Positions 25,591-33,888 of a stretch of DNA of 64,000 nucleotides are shown here, piece after piece. The notes below the pieces were generated by a model that saw nothing but the letters and a program-made list of their open reading frames with translations, made no database searches and was not told where the DNA came from. Source of the DNA: Pseudomonadota bacterium (GTDB lineage: Bacteria; Pseudomonadota; Gammaproteobacteria; Burkholderiales; Burkholderiaceae_C). The stretch spans positions 1 to 64,000 of the forward strand of contig CAUJHV010000078.1 in NCBI GenBank assembly GCA_963205115.1, in the 5' to 3' direction. Both the position numbers and the translations under genes were made by a program. Position 1 is the first letter of the stretch; every line of letters starts with the position of its first letter.

Positions 25591-26232
25591 GTCTGGCGCC
25601 TCAACGCAGCTGAGCGTGGATGAGTCCGGAGACAGGAGGTCTGGCCCGATCGCGGGCCGCCAGACTTACGAATTCCTTATGCACGATCTCATTCTGACCG
25701 TGAATTGTTTGTAAATGTATTCCCTCCGTTGGGGTGTGGCACTTGACAAACGATGGAGTGATGCCGGTACCACGGTTTCGATGTCGAACACGCCGCGCGT
25801 GGCGCACACTGGACCATGAGGTTTGTCCCTCCAGCCGCGATTGCCCTACTGAATCACCAGACACCCTCAGTGAAGGGTTGTGGCGTACGTCGGCCCGTGA
25901 CATGATTCACATCATGACCCTTGTGACTCGCCGCCAGCTCCGCGATCACCGCGCGCGCCTTGGCCGCGAACTGCCGCTGGGCAGATTCCACTCCGTCACG
26001 CCCCCGTAGGCGCGCACGACCGCTGCATTCCGGCCCTGACCTGAGCGTCAGGCTCGTCGATCGCGGTTCCTGCGAAGGTTTCCCTGTTTTCGCGAGCCTC
26101 ACGCCCATGGCGTGCCGGATCTCATCGGCTGTTGCGTAATCGCGCCCGGGGTCCGGGTCTCGTTTTCGCCGCTGACACCGCCACAGAGCGTGGCCGAACC
26201 GTAGGTTCGTGCGCGCCGACCGGGTCCGTTGC
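25591..26232. promoter_or_regulatory. Divergent intergenic region between two acylation loci
   Basis: A 642-bp gap between the acyltransferase-3 gene (minus) and the MBOAT gene (plus). It includes a TTGACA at 25743-25748 without an obvious -10 and a spaced palindrome CATGAT-TCAC-ATCATG (25901-25916). The stretch 25660-25720 is comparatively AT-rich and suitable for promoters. Short open frames on both strands have no recognisable domain. No gene is supported. Confidence 0.4.
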
Positions 26233-27618
26233 GTGCTCTTCAATTCCTACGTCTTCATATTTGCATTCCTGCCATTGGTCTGGTTGGGTTATGCCGCCGC
26301 GTTGCGCCATGGAAGTTACAAGATCGCCAAACTTTGGCTGCTGCTGGCTTCGTACGTCTTCTACGCGTACTGGAACCCGGTATATGTGATCTTGCTTGCA
26401 GCTTCGGTGGCCTTCAATTTTTGGATCGGCAGCTGGATCGGCCGCTGCCCAAGGTCCAGTTTCTCAGGCAGGGTTCTGCTGGTTCTGGGGATCGCGGTCA
26501 ATCTGGGTCTGATCATTTTCTATAAATACGCCGGGTTCTTGATACAGACGACGAATGCGGTTGCCGGTTTGGATTACATCGTTCCACAAATCATCCTGCC
26601 GTTGGGAATATCGTTCTATACGTTTACGCAGATTGCGTATCTTGTGGATGCGTACCGTGAAGACCTGAGTCATTACGACTTCCTCACGTACAACCTGTTC
26701 ATCACCTACTTTCCGCAGCTGATCGCCGGACCGCTGCTGCTTCACAAGGAGTTGATGCCCCAGCTTGCCGTCACCCCGGCCGCAGATGGACCGAAACAAT
26801 ATCTGACTTTCGGGTTGATCTGGTTCGGTCTTGGTTTGTGCAAGAAGGTGCTCTTTGCAGACCCGCAGAGCCAGTTGGTGGCGGCGGTGTTCGACCACCC
26901 GGCGAACGTCGGTTTCGCGGATGCGTGGGTCGGCGCGCTGGCCTATACGCTGCAACTGTACTTCGACTTTTCAGGCTATTCCGACATGGCGATCGGCTTG
27001 TCGCTGATGTTCGGATTTCGCTTGCCGATCAATTTCAATTCACCCTACCAGGCGACGAGCATCATCGATTTCTGGCGTCGCTGGCACATGACGCTGTCAC
27101 GCTTTTTGCGTGATTACCTTTACGTGCCGCTGGGCGGCAATCGACGCGGTACCGCACGGCGTTATGTCAATCTCGCGGTCACGATGATCCTGGGCGGCAT
27201 CTGGCACGGTGCCGGATGGACCTTTGTGATCTGGGGGTCGCTGCACGCGCTCTACCTGATCGTCAACCACGCCTGGGCCCGCAGCGGATGGCGCCTTCCG
27301 GTCGGCGCGGCCTGGCTGCTCACGATGCTGTGCGTGGTGGTTGGGTGGGTCTTCTTTCGGGCGCCATCGGTGGAGACTGCCCTGGATCTGACAGGCACCA
27401 TGTTTGGAGCCAAGGGTTTCCATGTCGAGCACGCCATCGTCGGTCTGGGCGATCTGGTACGCGTCTGCGCGCTGCTGGCCGTGGCGGTCGTGGCACCCAA
27501 TACGCAGACGCTGATGCAGGGTCGCCTTGGCCGCTGGTCCATTGCGGGCGGTGTTGGCACGGGGCTGGCTCTGCTTGCGCTGCGGCAGAACAGTGAATTT
27601 CTCTATTTCCAGTTTTGA
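26233..27618 (+). CDS. MBOAT-family O-acyltransferase (AlgI-like)
   Basis: A 461-residue multi-pass inner-membrane acyltransferase. The opening LFNSYVFIFAFLPLVWLGY is the family's N-terminus, so I place the start at GTG 26233; an upstream in-frame codon at 26209 would add eight residues. The MBOAT core has PLGISFYTFTQIAYLVD, DFWRRWHMTLSRFLRDYLY and the catalytic His325 in GGIWHGAGWTFVIWG. AlgI-type proteins pass acetyl groups across the membrane to a periplasmic SGNH protein that modifies a polysaccharide. The next gene, 24 bp on, is such a partner. Confidence 0.93.
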   Translation: MLFNSYVFIFAFLPLVWLGYAAALRHGSYKIAKLWLLLASYVFYAYWNPVYVILLAASVAFNFWIGSWIGRCPRSSFSGRVLLVLGIAVNLGLIIFYKYAGFLIQTTNAVAGLDYIVPQIILPLGISFYTFTQIAYLVDAYREDLSHYDFLTYNLFITYFPQLIAGPLLLHKELMPQLAVTPAADGPKQYLTFGLIWFGLGLCKKVLFADPQSQLVAAVFDHPANVGFADAWVGALAYTLQLYFDFSGYSDMAIGLSLMFGFRLPINFNSPYQATSIIDFWRRWHMTLSRFLRDYLYVPLGGNRRGTARRYVNLAVTMILGGIWHGAGWTFVIWGSLHALYLIVNHAWARSGWRLPVGAAWLLTMLCVVVGWVFFRAPSVETALDLTGTMFGAKGFHVEHAIVGLGDLVRVCALLAVAVVAPNTQTLMQGRLGRWSIAGGVGTGLALLALRQNSEFLYFQF

Positions 27619-27642
27619 TGCACAAACGAATCGGCGTCGAGC

Positions 27643-28815
27643 ATGCAACCCCATTTCCTTCCGCTTTGGCCGCATCTTGCATCTATTGCGATCACCATCA
27701 TGCTCGCGGTGGGGGTGAATGCGGCGATTGATCCGTACCAATTGAGGCCGGAGCCTTCTGCCGGGGCCGCAGAACCCAGGCGGCCTTATGCCTACCGCAA
27801 TGCCTATGTGTTCAAGGCCGTGGCCATCAAGCGGCTCAAGCCAAAAGCCATCGTGCTGGGAAACTCTCGCACGGATATCGGCGTGGATCCGCAGCATCCC
27901 TCACTTCGACGCTTCGGGACGGTTTACAACGCGGCTCTGCCAGCGGCCGACATGCAGACCATCGAGAAGTATTTTCGAAAGGCACTCGCATGGCAACCCG
28001 AACTGAAGATGGTGGTCATCGGTCTGGATCTTGTGGAATTTTTTCCCCATGAAACCTATACCGAAGTGCCGAGCGACTTCGAGCGCTATCTGGATGATCG
28101 CTCGTTCGCCTGGGATATCCTGGATACGGCGTTTTCAACGCATACATTGCTGGTCAGCATGCGTACCTGGGGACAAGGTCTCAGCGGGCAGGAGCCGCGT
28201 GAATACTATCTGAACGACGGTCGTCGGGTCCGGCATCTGCAGGATGATGCGAAAACGATCGACACGATGAAGTTTCACCTGCTCCAGGCGTATATCCGAC
28301 CGGGCGGCTGGTATGACGGCCGCCATGTGGATGCGTCACAACTGCGGGCGCTGCAGGCCATCGTCGACACCTGCAATTCGCGCGGCATCGAATTGAAGCT
28401 CTTCATTTCACCGTCGCACGCCGTGCAATCGATGGCGAGGGCAGAAAGCCGGATGTCTGACGAGTTCGATCGCTGGAAGCGGGAAATTGTCCGCATTGCC
28501 CCGGTTTGGGATTTTTCAGGCATTCATACCGTGACCCAGGAACCCATCAAGCCATCGATGACGGGCTACCAAGAGTCCTCGCACTACAACCCTCTGATAG
28601 GACGTATGGTTCTCGATCGCGTGTTTTCGATCCACAACGAGAAGATTCCGGCTGATTTTGGGGCTCTTCTGTCGCCGGGCATGCTCGAAGCGCATCTGGT
28701 GAATCAGCGGCGCGCGCTGCAGCAATGGTCCACACAGAACGCTGAAACGACGGCGCTGATCAAGCGGTGGCGGGACGACGCATTTCGCGGTGTGCACACC
28801 GAGTCGGATTCCTGA
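27643..28815 (+). CDS. SGNH-hydrolase-like periplasmic protein, acylation partner (AlgJ/AlgX-like)
   Basis: A 390-residue protein anchored by one N-terminal hydrophobic segment (ASIAITIMLAVGVNAAI). The SGNH nucleophile block is KAIVLGNSRTDIG (Ser75). A later ESSHYNPLIG could supply the catalytic His. Although sequence identity to AlgJ is not evident by eye, the topology and its place directly after an MBOAT gene fit the enzyme that transfers acetyl to the secreted glycan. It is followed after one base by a small membrane protein gene. Confidence 0.8.
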   Translation: MQPHFLPLWPHLASIAITIMLAVGVNAAIDPYQLRPEPSAGAAEPRRPYAYRNAYVFKAVAIKRLKPKAIVLGNSRTDIGVDPQHPSLRRFGTVYNAALPAADMQTIEKYFRKALAWQPELKMVVIGLDLVEFFPHETYTEVPSDFERYLDDRSFAWDILDTAFSTHTLLVSMRTWGQGLSGQEPREYYLNDGRRVRHLQDDAKTIDTMKFHLLQAYIRPGGWYDGRHVDASQLRALQAIVDTCNSRGIELKLFISPSHAVQSMARAESRMSDEFDRWKREIVRIAPVWDFSGIHTVTQEPIKPSMTGYQESSHYNPLIGRMVLDRVFSIHNEKIPADFGALLSPGMLEAHLVNQRRALQQWSTQNAETTALIKRWRDDAFRGVHTESDS

Positions 28816-28816
28816 G

Positions 28817-29101
28817 ATGCATCTGAACTTTTTCCGTGGAATCTGGCCCGCCGCCTTGGCGCCCGCCCTCGTCTGGGTGGCCAAGATTGGCAGCCGGGAG
28901 ACGGCAATTCCGCCCTCGCTGCTCGCCTTCGTGGCCGTGCTGTGGATCTCAGGGTCTTTTGTCTACTTGGCAACGGTCCAGATGCGGCAGCGCGACCGCG
29001 CCGCCGATACGGCCATCGCGCTGGGGCTTGCGGCGGTGCTGGGGGCACTGATCCTGGCGGCGGTGAAATGGGGCCTCGAAGCCCAGGGATTGCGGATGTA
29101 G
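28817..29101 (+). CDS. Small inner-membrane protein of unknown function
   Basis: A 94-residue protein with a hydrophobic N-terminal third and two clear membrane helices (SLLAFVAVLWISGSFVYLAT and IALGLAAVLGALILAAVKWG) around a charged loop (RQRDRAADT). I do not recognise a family. The ATG lies one base after the SGNH gene's stop, so the three genes form a tight operon and this one probably assists acylation or membrane assembly of the complex. Confidence 0.7.
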   Translation: MHLNFFRGIWPAALAPALVWVAKIGSRETAIPPSLLAFVAVLWISGSFVYLATVQMRQRDRAADTAIALGLAAVLGALILAAVKWGLEAQGLRM

Positions 29102-29171
29102 CGTCGCAGCGCAGGGGCGTTCAGGCGCACAACTGCGCCCAGACACGCCGCAGCGGCCAAGCCGCCGCGTG

Positions 29172-30302
29172 TCACTCGCCTGCCGCCAGCGTCACGGCCA
29201 GCTTGCGCGTCTGACCGGCGCGCCACACGCTCAGCGTTACCGTCTCGCCGGCCGATCGGCGCTCGAACTGGGCGAGCATGTCGTCGAGATCGGTCACGGG
29301 CTCGTCGTTGACGGCGGTGATCACGTCGCCGGCCAGGATGCTGCCGTCGTTGCTGCGGCGGAAGGCCTGCAGCCCGGCGCGCGCGGCGGGCCCGTTGGGC
29401 GCCACCTGCACCAGCGCCACGCCCTTGGGCAGGTTCAGCGCGCGTTGCATCTGGGCGGTGCTGGCCGTCACGCCGATGGCCGGGCGCACGAAGCGGCCGT
29501 CGCGGATCAGCCGCGGCACGATGCGGTTGACCTCGTCCACCGGAATCGCAAAGCCGATGCCGGCGCTGGCGCCGCTGGGGCTGTAGATGGCGGTATTGAC
29601 GCCGATGAGCCGTCCGGCCGAATCCAGCAGCGGCCCGCCGGAATTGCCGGGGTTGATGGCCGCATCGGTCTGGATCACACCGCGGATCGAGCGACCGTTG
29701 TCCGCATTGATTTCGCGGTTGAGCGCGCTGACGATGCCGGTGGTCAGCGATTGGTCCAGGCCGAAGGGGTTGCCGATGGCAAAGACTTTCTGTCCGACCA
29801 CCAGGTCGCGGCTGGTGCCCATGGCCAGTGCCGGCAGGCGCGCGGGCGGCACGTTGATCTTCAGCACGGCCAGGTCGCGGTCGGGAAAGGCGCCAACGAG
29901 CTTGGCCGTGTGCGTGCTCTGGTCGGCCAGCGTCACACGCGCGCCGCTGCCGCCCTGGATGACGTGGAAATTCGTCACCACGTGCCCGCGGTCGTCCCAG
30001 ACGAAGCCGGTGCCGGTGCCGCGCGGCACCTGCTGCACGTTCATCGAAAAGAAGTCGCGCTGCAGTTCCAGCGTGGTGATGTGCACCACCGAAGGCCCGG
30101 CCTTGCGGAAGACCTCGATGTTGTTGAGCTCATCGGCGACCAGCGGGCCGCGCGGCGTGACGGCGCGCGGCGTGGCGTCGCTGCGGCTGTGGACGCTGGT
30201 GGTCATCACCGTCACGGCGCCCACGGCGAGCACAGCGACAGCGAGCGCCGCCAGGGTGAAGCGGCGGGCAACAGGGGCTGCAGGGTGGGGAGCTTCAGGC
30301 AT
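29172..30302 (-). CDS. Membrane-anchored HtrA-family serine protease (DegS/DegQ-like)
   Basis: A 376-residue trypsin-like protease. An uncleaved-looking N-terminal helix (ALAVAVLAVGAVTVM) is followed by the S1C domain with triad His113 (VVTNFHVIQG), Asp143 (PDRDLAVLK) and Ser221 (NPGNSGGPLL). A single C-terminal PDZ domain follows (GVALVQVAPNGPAARAGLQA). One anchor plus one PDZ is the DegS layout, but beta-proteobacterial quality-control proteases of this shape are also common. The ATG at 30302 is preferred over an upstream TTG at 30368. It is convergent with the small membrane protein gene. Confidence 0.9.
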   Translation of the reverse strand: MPEAPHPAAPVARRFTLAALAVAVLAVGAVTVMTTSVHSRSDATPRAVTPRGPLVADELNNIEVFRKAGPSVVHITTLELQRDFFSMNVQQVPRGTGTGFVWDDRGHVVTNFHVIQGGSGARVTLADQSTHTAKLVGAFPDRDLAVLKINVPPARLPALAMGTSRDLVVGQKVFAIGNPFGLDQSLTTGIVSALNREINADNGRSIRGVIQTDAAINPGNSGGPLLDSAGRLIGVNTAIYSPSGASAGIGFAIPVDEVNRIVPRLIRDGRFVRPAIGVTASTAQMQRALNLPKGVALVQVAPNGPAARAGLQAFRRSNDGSILAGDVITAVNDEPVTDLDDMLAQFERRSAGETVTLSVWRAGQTRKLAVTLAAGE

Positions 30303-30393
30303 GGCAATGTCGCGGAGCCGCGAAGACACGCGGTCCGGGTCAGATGGGGTTCTCGCGCATGGTTTCAAGCCTGCGCGTCACGCGCGACCAGGC

Positions 30394-30885
30394 TCAGGCC
30401 AACACGTACGAGCTCGCGCCGGTGGCGATCAGCAGGTTGTCGTCGTTGACCATGCGCATCAGCGTGGAGCCCACGCGGCCGCCCAGGCGCGTGACTTCGG
30501 CGGTGGCGATGAAGTGCCGCCCGATACCCTGGCGCAGGAAGTCGATGCGCATGTCGATGGTGCCCAGGCGGCTGAAGCGCTGCACGATCTGGGTCGCGCT
30601 GTCGGCCGGATGACGGCCCGCGATGGCGACCATCAGGCTCAGGCCGGCCATGGAGTCCAGCGTGGCCGAGATGACGCCGCCGTGCAGCCGGCCGTGCAGG
30701 TAGTGGCCGATGAGTTCGGGCCGCATCTCGATGCGCCCGCGCACGTCACCGGCGCGCAGCGACTCGACTTTCAGGCCCAGGACCTGGTTGAAGGTGATGC
30801 GTTGTTCGAACAGCTCGATCAGGGACCGCTCGAGCAGGGCCTGCTCGTCGGCCGAACGGGGCGGCAGGTGGGCGTTTGCGGTCAT
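30394..30885 (-). CDS. Hotdog-fold acyl-CoA thioesterase
   Basis: A 163-residue PaaI/YigI-like thioesterase. The signature HGRLHGGVISATLDSMAGLS lies mid-protein, followed by IDMRIDFLRQGIGRHFIATA and the typical end VRLMRMVND-like (GSTLMRMVNDDNLLIATGAS). Such enzymes release CoA from stalled or surplus acyl-CoA. It is the third gene of the run headed by the acyl-CoA dehydrogenase, 87 bp after the hydratase gene, and so probably recycles CoA in that pathway. ATG 30885 was chosen over an earlier in-frame start. Confidence 0.85.
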   Translation of the reverse strand: MTANAHLPPRSADEQALLERSLIELFEQRITFNQVLGLKVESLRAGDVRGRIEMRPELIGHYLHGRLHGGVISATLDSMAGLSLMVAIAGRHPADSATQIVQRFSRLGTIDMRIDFLRQGIGRHFIATAEVTRLGGRVGSTLMRMVNDDNLLIATGASSYVLA

Positions 30886-30972
30886 CGCGACAGTTGAAGC
30901 GGCCAGGACCTCAGGGTCCGCCGTCGAGTCTCGCACGGGCCCGGCGGACCCCTGACGCGCGGCCCGCCCGCG

Positions 30973-31821
30973 TCATTCCTGCGGCGCCCAATGGGGCTTT
31001 CGTCCGGCCATGAAGGCAGCCATGCCCTCGCTGCCTTCCGGCCCGCGCGCCGCGCGCGAGAAGGCAGCCGCCGCCTCGTTGACCAGGGCCGATGGCGCGG
31101 CCAGTCGCGCGCGGGCCAGCAGCGCCTTGGTCGAGGCGATGGCGCCGGGCGCCGCATGCAGGATCTCGTGGACCACGCGCTCGATGGCGGCGTCCAGGCA
31201 GTCGCTGGGGTGCACCTCGTGGACCAGGCCGATGGCCAGTGCCTGCGCGGCATCGACCGCCGTGCCCGTCACCGCCAGCCGGCGCGTCTGCGAGTGGCCG
31301 ATGCGCTCGACCAGGAAGGGCGCGATCTGCGCCGGCAGCACGCCCAGCGAGGTCTCGGGCAGGCGAAAGCGCACGTCCTGCGCGGCCAGTGCCACATCCA
31401 CGACGCAGGCCAGCCCGAAGCCGCCGCCCATCACCGTGCCTTCGAGCGCGGCGACGGTGGCCAGGCCGGTCTGCGCGTAGGCGCAGCACAGCTCGCCGAA
31501 GCGCGCGTTGACCTCGGCAACCGGGTCGGCCGAGCCCTCGGGCGCGCGATCGCGGTCGTCCGGCCGTGCGGCACGGGCCTGCGCCTGGGCCAGATCGCCC
31601 AGATCGGCGCCGGCGCAGAAATGACCCTGTGCGCCGCGCAGCACGATCACGCGGATCTCGCGGCTGTCCTGCGCCCGCTGCAGCACGCTGCGCAACTCGC
31701 GCACCATGGCCATCGTCATGGCGTTGCGCGCCTGCGGTCGGTTCAGGGTCACGTGCAGCGCGGGGCCGCGACGGACCACCTGCAGGGTGTCGAAGTGATA
31801 CCGGTCGGTGCTCGGGTTCAC
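30973..31821 (-). CDS. Enoyl-CoA hydratase/isomerase-family protein (AtuE-like candidate)
   Basis: A 282-residue crotonase-fold enzyme. The first oxyanion segment is GHFCAGADLGDL. The second, TVMGGGFGLACVVD, has Gly136 where classical enoyl-CoA hydratases have the first catalytic Glu. The second Glu is kept (Glu156 in RLPETSLGVLP). Loss of one Glu suggests isomerase or specialised hydratase chemistry. Because it follows an AtuD-like dehydrogenase, a role with branched or isoprenoid acyl-CoA is likely (isohexenylglutaconyl-CoA hydratase is one candidate). The start is GTG 31821, with CAGGAG 9 bp upstream. Confidence 0.8.
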   Translation of the reverse strand: MNPSTDRYHFDTLQVVRRGPALHVTLNRPQARNAMTMAMVRELRSVLQRAQDSREIRVIVLRGAQGHFCAGADLGDLAQAQARAARPDDRDRAPEGSADPVAEVNARFGELCCAYAQTGLATVAALEGTVMGGGFGLACVVDVALAAQDVRFRLPETSLGVLPAQIAPFLVERIGHSQTRRLAVTGTAVDAAQALAIGLVHEVHPSDCLDAAIERVVHEILHAAPGAIASTKALLARARLAAPSALVNEAAAAFSRAARGPEGSEGMAAFMAGRKPHWAPQE

Positions 31822-31895
31822 GGCCTGGGTCTCCTGCGTCTGCACGTTGGGGGCCGTTCCATGTTGCCGTGCTCGCCAGGCGGGCGCCGTCAGGC

Positions 31896-33047
31896 TCAAC
31901 CCTTGGGCGGCAGCGTGCCCTCCAGTTTGCAGATGATGCCCAGCATCACCTCGTCGGCGCCGCCGCCGATGGAGCCCAGTCGGCCGTCGCGGTAGGCCTG
32001 CGAGATCGGGTTGTCGGCGGTGAAGCCCATGCCGCCCCAGTACTGCAGGCAGCTGTCGGCGATCTCGCGCGCCAGGCGGCCGCTCTTGAGCTTGGCCATG
32101 GAGGCCAGCTTGGTGACATCCTGGCCGCCGACGTAGGCCTCGACGGCGCGCCAGGTGAGGGCGCGCAGCGCCTCGACTTCGGTGCGCAGCTCGGCCAGCC
32201 GGAAGTGCACGACCTGGTTGTCCAGGATGCTCTTGCCGAAGGCCTGGCGCTGGCGTGTGTAGTCGATGGTCAGGTCGATGAGGCGGTCGAAGCCGCGCAG
32301 CGAGGAGGCCGCCGCCCACAGGCGCTCTTCCTGGAACTGCATCATCTGGTAGGTGAAGCCCATGCCTTCCTGACCGATGAGGTGGCGCTGGGGCACACGC
32401 ACGTTGTCGAAGAAGATCTGGCCGGTGTCGGATGCATGCATGCCGATCTTGTGGATCTTCTGGCGCGTGATGCCGGGGGTGTCCATCGGCACGATGATCA
32501 GGCTCTTGTTGCGGTGGATGTGGCCCTCGCTGGTGTTGGCCAGCAGGCACATCCAGTCGGCCTGCAGCGAGTTGGTGATCCACATCTTGCTGCCGTTGAT
32601 GACGTAGTCGCCGCCGTCCTTGCGCGCGGTGGTCTTCACGGCCGCCACGTCCGAGCCGCCGCCGGCTTCGCTCACGCCGATGCAGGCCACCATGTCACCT
32701 GCGATGCAGGGGCTGAGAAACTCGCGGCGCAGCTCGTCACTGCCGAAGCGCGCGAGTGCCGGCGTGGCCATGTCGGTCTGCACGCCGATGGCCATGGGGA
32801 TGCCGCCGCAGTGACACACGCCCAGGGCTTCTGCCATGACGGCGGAGTAGCTGAAGTCCAGCCCGGCGCCGCCAAAGGCCTCGGGATATTTCAGACCCAG
32901 CAGGCCGAGGTTGCCGAGCTTCTTGAAGACTTCGTGGGCGGGGAACATCTCGGCCTTCTCCCAGGCCGGGACGTGCGGGTTGACCTCGTTCTCGATGAAG
33001 CGGGCGACGGTGTCGGCGATCTGGCGGTGTTCGGTGGTGAGCTGCAC
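31896..33047 (-). CDS. Acyl-CoA dehydrogenase, citronellyl-CoA dehydrogenase (AtuD)-like
   Basis: A 383-residue FAD acyl-CoA dehydrogenase in the usual three-domain order. It has IGVSEAGGGSDVAAVKTTAR, the beta-domain WITNSLQADWMCLLANTS, and the C-terminal FGKSILDNQVVHFRLAEL and CLQYWGGMGF. The base is predicted to be Glu241 in QFQEERL on helix G, as in long-chain and isovaleryl-CoA dehydrogenases, because the usual C-terminal position reads IGGGADEVM. The segment CGGIPMAIGVQTDMATPALA recalls AtuD of acyclic terpene breakdown. It is the first gene of the minus-strand beta-oxidation run and starts at GTG 33047 after AAGGA. Confidence 0.88.
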   Translation of the reverse strand: MQLTTEHRQIADTVARFIENEVNPHVPAWEKAEMFPAHEVFKKLGNLGLLGLKYPEAFGGAGLDFSYSAVMAEALGVCHCGGIPMAIGVQTDMATPALARFGSDELRREFLSPCIAGDMVACIGVSEAGGGSDVAAVKTTARKDGGDYVINGSKMWITNSLQADWMCLLANTSEGHIHRNKSLIIVPMDTPGITRQKIHKIGMHASDTGQIFFDNVRVPQRHLIGQEGMGFTYQMMQFQEERLWAAASSLRGFDRLIDLTIDYTRQRQAFGKSILDNQVVHFRLAELRTEVEALRALTWRAVEAYVGGQDVTKLASMAKLKSGRLAREIADSCLQYWGGMGFTADNPISQAYRDGRLGSIGGGADEVMLGIICKLEGTLPPKG

Positions 33048-33124
33048 GAGGGGTGTCCTTGGGGGTGGCGTGGTGGGTATTGGCGGTTGGTAGGGTTGCG
33101 CTGATGGGGTCAGGCAGCGGCGCG

Positions 33125-33357
33125 TCGCGGCAGGCGGTGGGCCGCGGCGGGCTCAGGCGGTGCCGGTCGACGCTGCGCGTCGACTCCACTGCGCTTCTCG
33201 GCACGGGGTTGTGCGGCAAAACTCGCTGCGCGGGCTGCGCCCGCTACGCTCAAACAGCTGCCGCGAGTCAGATGACGATGCGCGCTGCGCGCGCCAACCC
33301 CGTGCCTGCGATGCTCGTCGGCCCCATTCGCCCGCCGAGGCCCACCGCCTGCCGCGA
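33125..33357 (+). repeat. Structured palindromic repeat, copy A
   Basis: A 233-bp element bounded by 27-bp inverted ends (33125-33151 and 33331-33357, one mismatch). Nested inside are a 12-bp stem (33200-33211 with 33295-33306, perfect) and three short hairpins with 3-nt TGC loops: 33166-33184, 33230-33244 and 33280-33294. An unpaired conserved string GAGTCAGATGACGA lies at 33265-33278. It is homologous to copy B read from the other strand, and base changes between the two keep the stems paired. It is neither an IS element nor a tRNA. It looks like a non-autonomous palindromic element or a structured RNA. Confidence 0.85.
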
Positions 33358-33506
33358 GGGCAACAGGGGTTGACGTCCGGGAAGAAGGGCCGGCGTCCGA
33401 TCGACAAATGGGAGGGCGGTTGAATGCGCCATCGGGGTCTTCCGGTCGCGCTGCTTCGATCGATGCACGCGGATGGCGTCTCTCTAGGACCGCCTCGACG
33501 GTTCCT

Positions 33507-33741
33507 CTCAGGCGGCGGCGGGCCTGGCGGGGTGGCCGTGGGGAGCGTCGAGGAGCACAGGGCATGTGGTCGCGCGCGCAGCGCGCTTCGTCATCTGACT
33601 CGGCCGATGTGTCTGAGCGGAGCGAACATAGTTCGCGCAGCGAGTTGTAGGCCGGACCACATGACCGAGCACCGCAGAGGAGTCGGCGCGCAGCGCCGAC
33701 CGCGGACGTCGGCCGCCCCGCCAGGCCCGCCGCCGCCTGAG
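33507..33741 (-). repeat. Structured palindromic repeat, copy B (inverted)
   Basis: A 235-bp element on the minus strand with inverted ends of 32 bp (33507-33538 and 33710-33741, one mismatch; the outer 26 bp are perfect). The same internal plan as copy A is present: hairpin 33682-33700, a long stem 33655-33663 with 33563-33571, hairpin 33622-33636, hairpin 33572-33586, and the conserved string GAGTCAGATGACGA (33588-33601, minus). Its terminal repeats differ from copy A in sequence but are again self-complementary. Confidence 0.85.
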
Positions 33742-33888
33742 CCGCGCCAATAGCCTGATCAGCCTGCATGGCCCGCGACGCAGCTACTCCGCTGCGCGCC
33801 ACCCGCATGAAGGTCAGCGTCACTCCAGACATCCCGTCATTCATCGCATGGCGCACCAAGTTGACGATGGCCGCATTGGAGTACATGC

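Noticed and set aside
26209..26232. Upstream start for the MBOAT gene adding eight residues
   Set aside because: The family N-terminus begins at LFNSY, matching GTG 26233; the extra residues MRADRVRC are not typical of the family.
25854..26243. A 129-codon minus-strand frame in the acylation control region
   Set aside because: No domain, no ribosome site, a charged low-complexity N-terminus, and it would overlap the MBOAT start.
30303..30368. Extended N-terminus of the HtrA protease from a TTG codon
   Set aside because: The added residues are Arg/Pro/Ser-rich, and the ATG at 30302 already precedes the membrane anchor by a normal distance.
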